A DNA stretch of 5,470 nucleotides, from contig QNAH01000201.1 in the NCBI GenBank assembly GCA_003641425.1, positions 1-5,470 of the forward strand. The letters run 5' to 3'. The notes under the pieces were generated by a model. It made no database searches and was not told where the DNA came from. It was given only the letters and a program-made list of their open reading frames with translations. Below are positions 4,993-5,470 of the stretch, in pieces. The translations under genes and the position numbers were made by a program. Each line of letters opens with the position of its first letter. The stretch's first letter is position 1. Origin of the DNA: Candidatus Zixiibacteriota bacterium. GTDB lineage: Bacteria; Zixibacteria; MSB-5A5; GN15; PGXB01.

Positions 4993-5470
4993 TTACCGAT
5001 GATAACGGCTGATAAAATCCTTGACCTCGGGGATGCCGCCCTGAAGAATCAGATAACCGTCGAACGGCTCGCGTTCGGTGATCTCGTCCGCGATCGGGGT
5101 CAGCATCATCTTCTTGACCTCTTCCGGATCATTTGTCTGCGCCAGCACCCACCCAAGCTTGGTGTAGGCGGCCTCGGGAAGCATGTTCTCGCCGGGGATG
5201 ACGCCCAGTTCCATCATGTCGCGCCCGGTATCGTACACATACATCTGAACATATCCCCACAGCGTCTGCACCGTCATGTATATGGCGATACCTTTCTCAT
5301 GCGCCTTCTTGAGCGCCGGATAAAGCGGCTTGTTGACATGCCCCAGTCCGGTCCCGGCGATGACGATCCCTTTGTAGCCGTTGTCGATCAGCGCCTCTAT
5401 AATATCCGGCTGCATATTGGGATAATAATAGACGATGGTCACTTTCTCATCGAAAACCGCCTTGATATCG
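4993..5470 (-). CDS. gatD: GatD-like protein (Glu-tRNA(Gln) amidotransferase subunit D / asparaginase fold), C-terminal part
   Basis: The gene enters from the right edge; 158 codons and a TAA at 4993-4995 are visible. The sequence follows the C-terminal half of GatD: YPNMQPDIIEALIDNGYKG, then GTGLGHV, TLWGYVQMYVYDTGRD, GVIPGENMLPEAAYTKLGWV, DPEEVKKMMLTPIADEI and a last aromatic segment. GatD releases ammonia from glutamine for GatE, which converts Glu-tRNA(Gln) to Gln-tRNA(Gln); the pair is the archaeal route. The GTGLGH form separates it from ordinary cytosolic asparaginases, which usually have GxGN at that place. Odd points are Tyr where GatD usually has Arg in 'YGRVNM', and an extra tail of about 17 residues (LQGGIPEVKDFISRYHR). 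The catalytic Thr residues and any N-terminal Tudor-like domain lie outside the window, as does the start; the GTG at 5442 is internal. A GatD-like asparaginase without amidotransferase function remains possible. Confidence 0.8.
   Translation of the reverse strand, partial: DIKAVFDEKVTIVYYYPNMQPDIIEALIDNGYKGIVIAGTGLGHVNKPLYPALKKAHEKGIAIYMTVQTLWGYVQMYVYDTGRDMMELGVIPGENMLPEAAYTKLGWVLAQTNDPEEVKKMMLTPIADEITEREPFDGYLILQGGIPEVKDFISRYHR

Overview
The window reads as a piece of a bacterial chromosome of intermediate GC. Every supportable gene lies on the minus strand, so the text below follows transcription from high to low coordinates. Bacterial assignment rests on good sigma70-type promoters (TTGACA with 17-18 bp spacers), a Sec signal peptide and a DtxR-feoA-feoB operon. 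The mix of an LVIVD-repeat secreted protein, an archaeal-style GatD-like protein and many palindromic repeats would fit an uncultured phylum of the FCB/Zixibacteria kind. That placement is a guess from gene content, not a demonstration.

Region by region: (1) 5470-4993 is the C-terminal part of a GatD-like protein (asparaginase fold, tRNA-dependent amidotransferase type), followed by a possible terminator near 4913-4952. (2) 4992-3941 is about 1 kb without a convincing gene. It holds a 143-bp nested inverted repeat (4207-4349) and four separate perfect hairpins (4444-4461, 4463-4490, 4502-4521, 4787-4806), which look like dispersed palindromic repeats. (3) 3940-513 is the core of the window, a compact iron operon: promoter with an embedded palindrome, a 146-residue DtxR/MntR-type regulator that appears to be leaderless, feoA, feoB, and a small four-helix membrane protein of unknown function. 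(4) 465-1 is a separate promoter followed by the first 127 codons of a secreted LVIVD-repeat protein.

The genes of the iron operon make one logical unit. The metal-sensing repressor probably binds the palindrome TTAGA-N4-TCTAA between its own -35 and -10. It would thereby control itself together with the ferrous-iron transporter FeoB, its small partner FeoA and the membrane protein behind them. Two details stand out. The regulator has a Cys where the Bacillus MntR has Glu in the metal site. FeoB carries an unusual acidic, then poly-Arg/His, then CHGCRGC segment in its cytosolic part. I see no CRISPR, tRNA, rRNA, transposase or phage gene.
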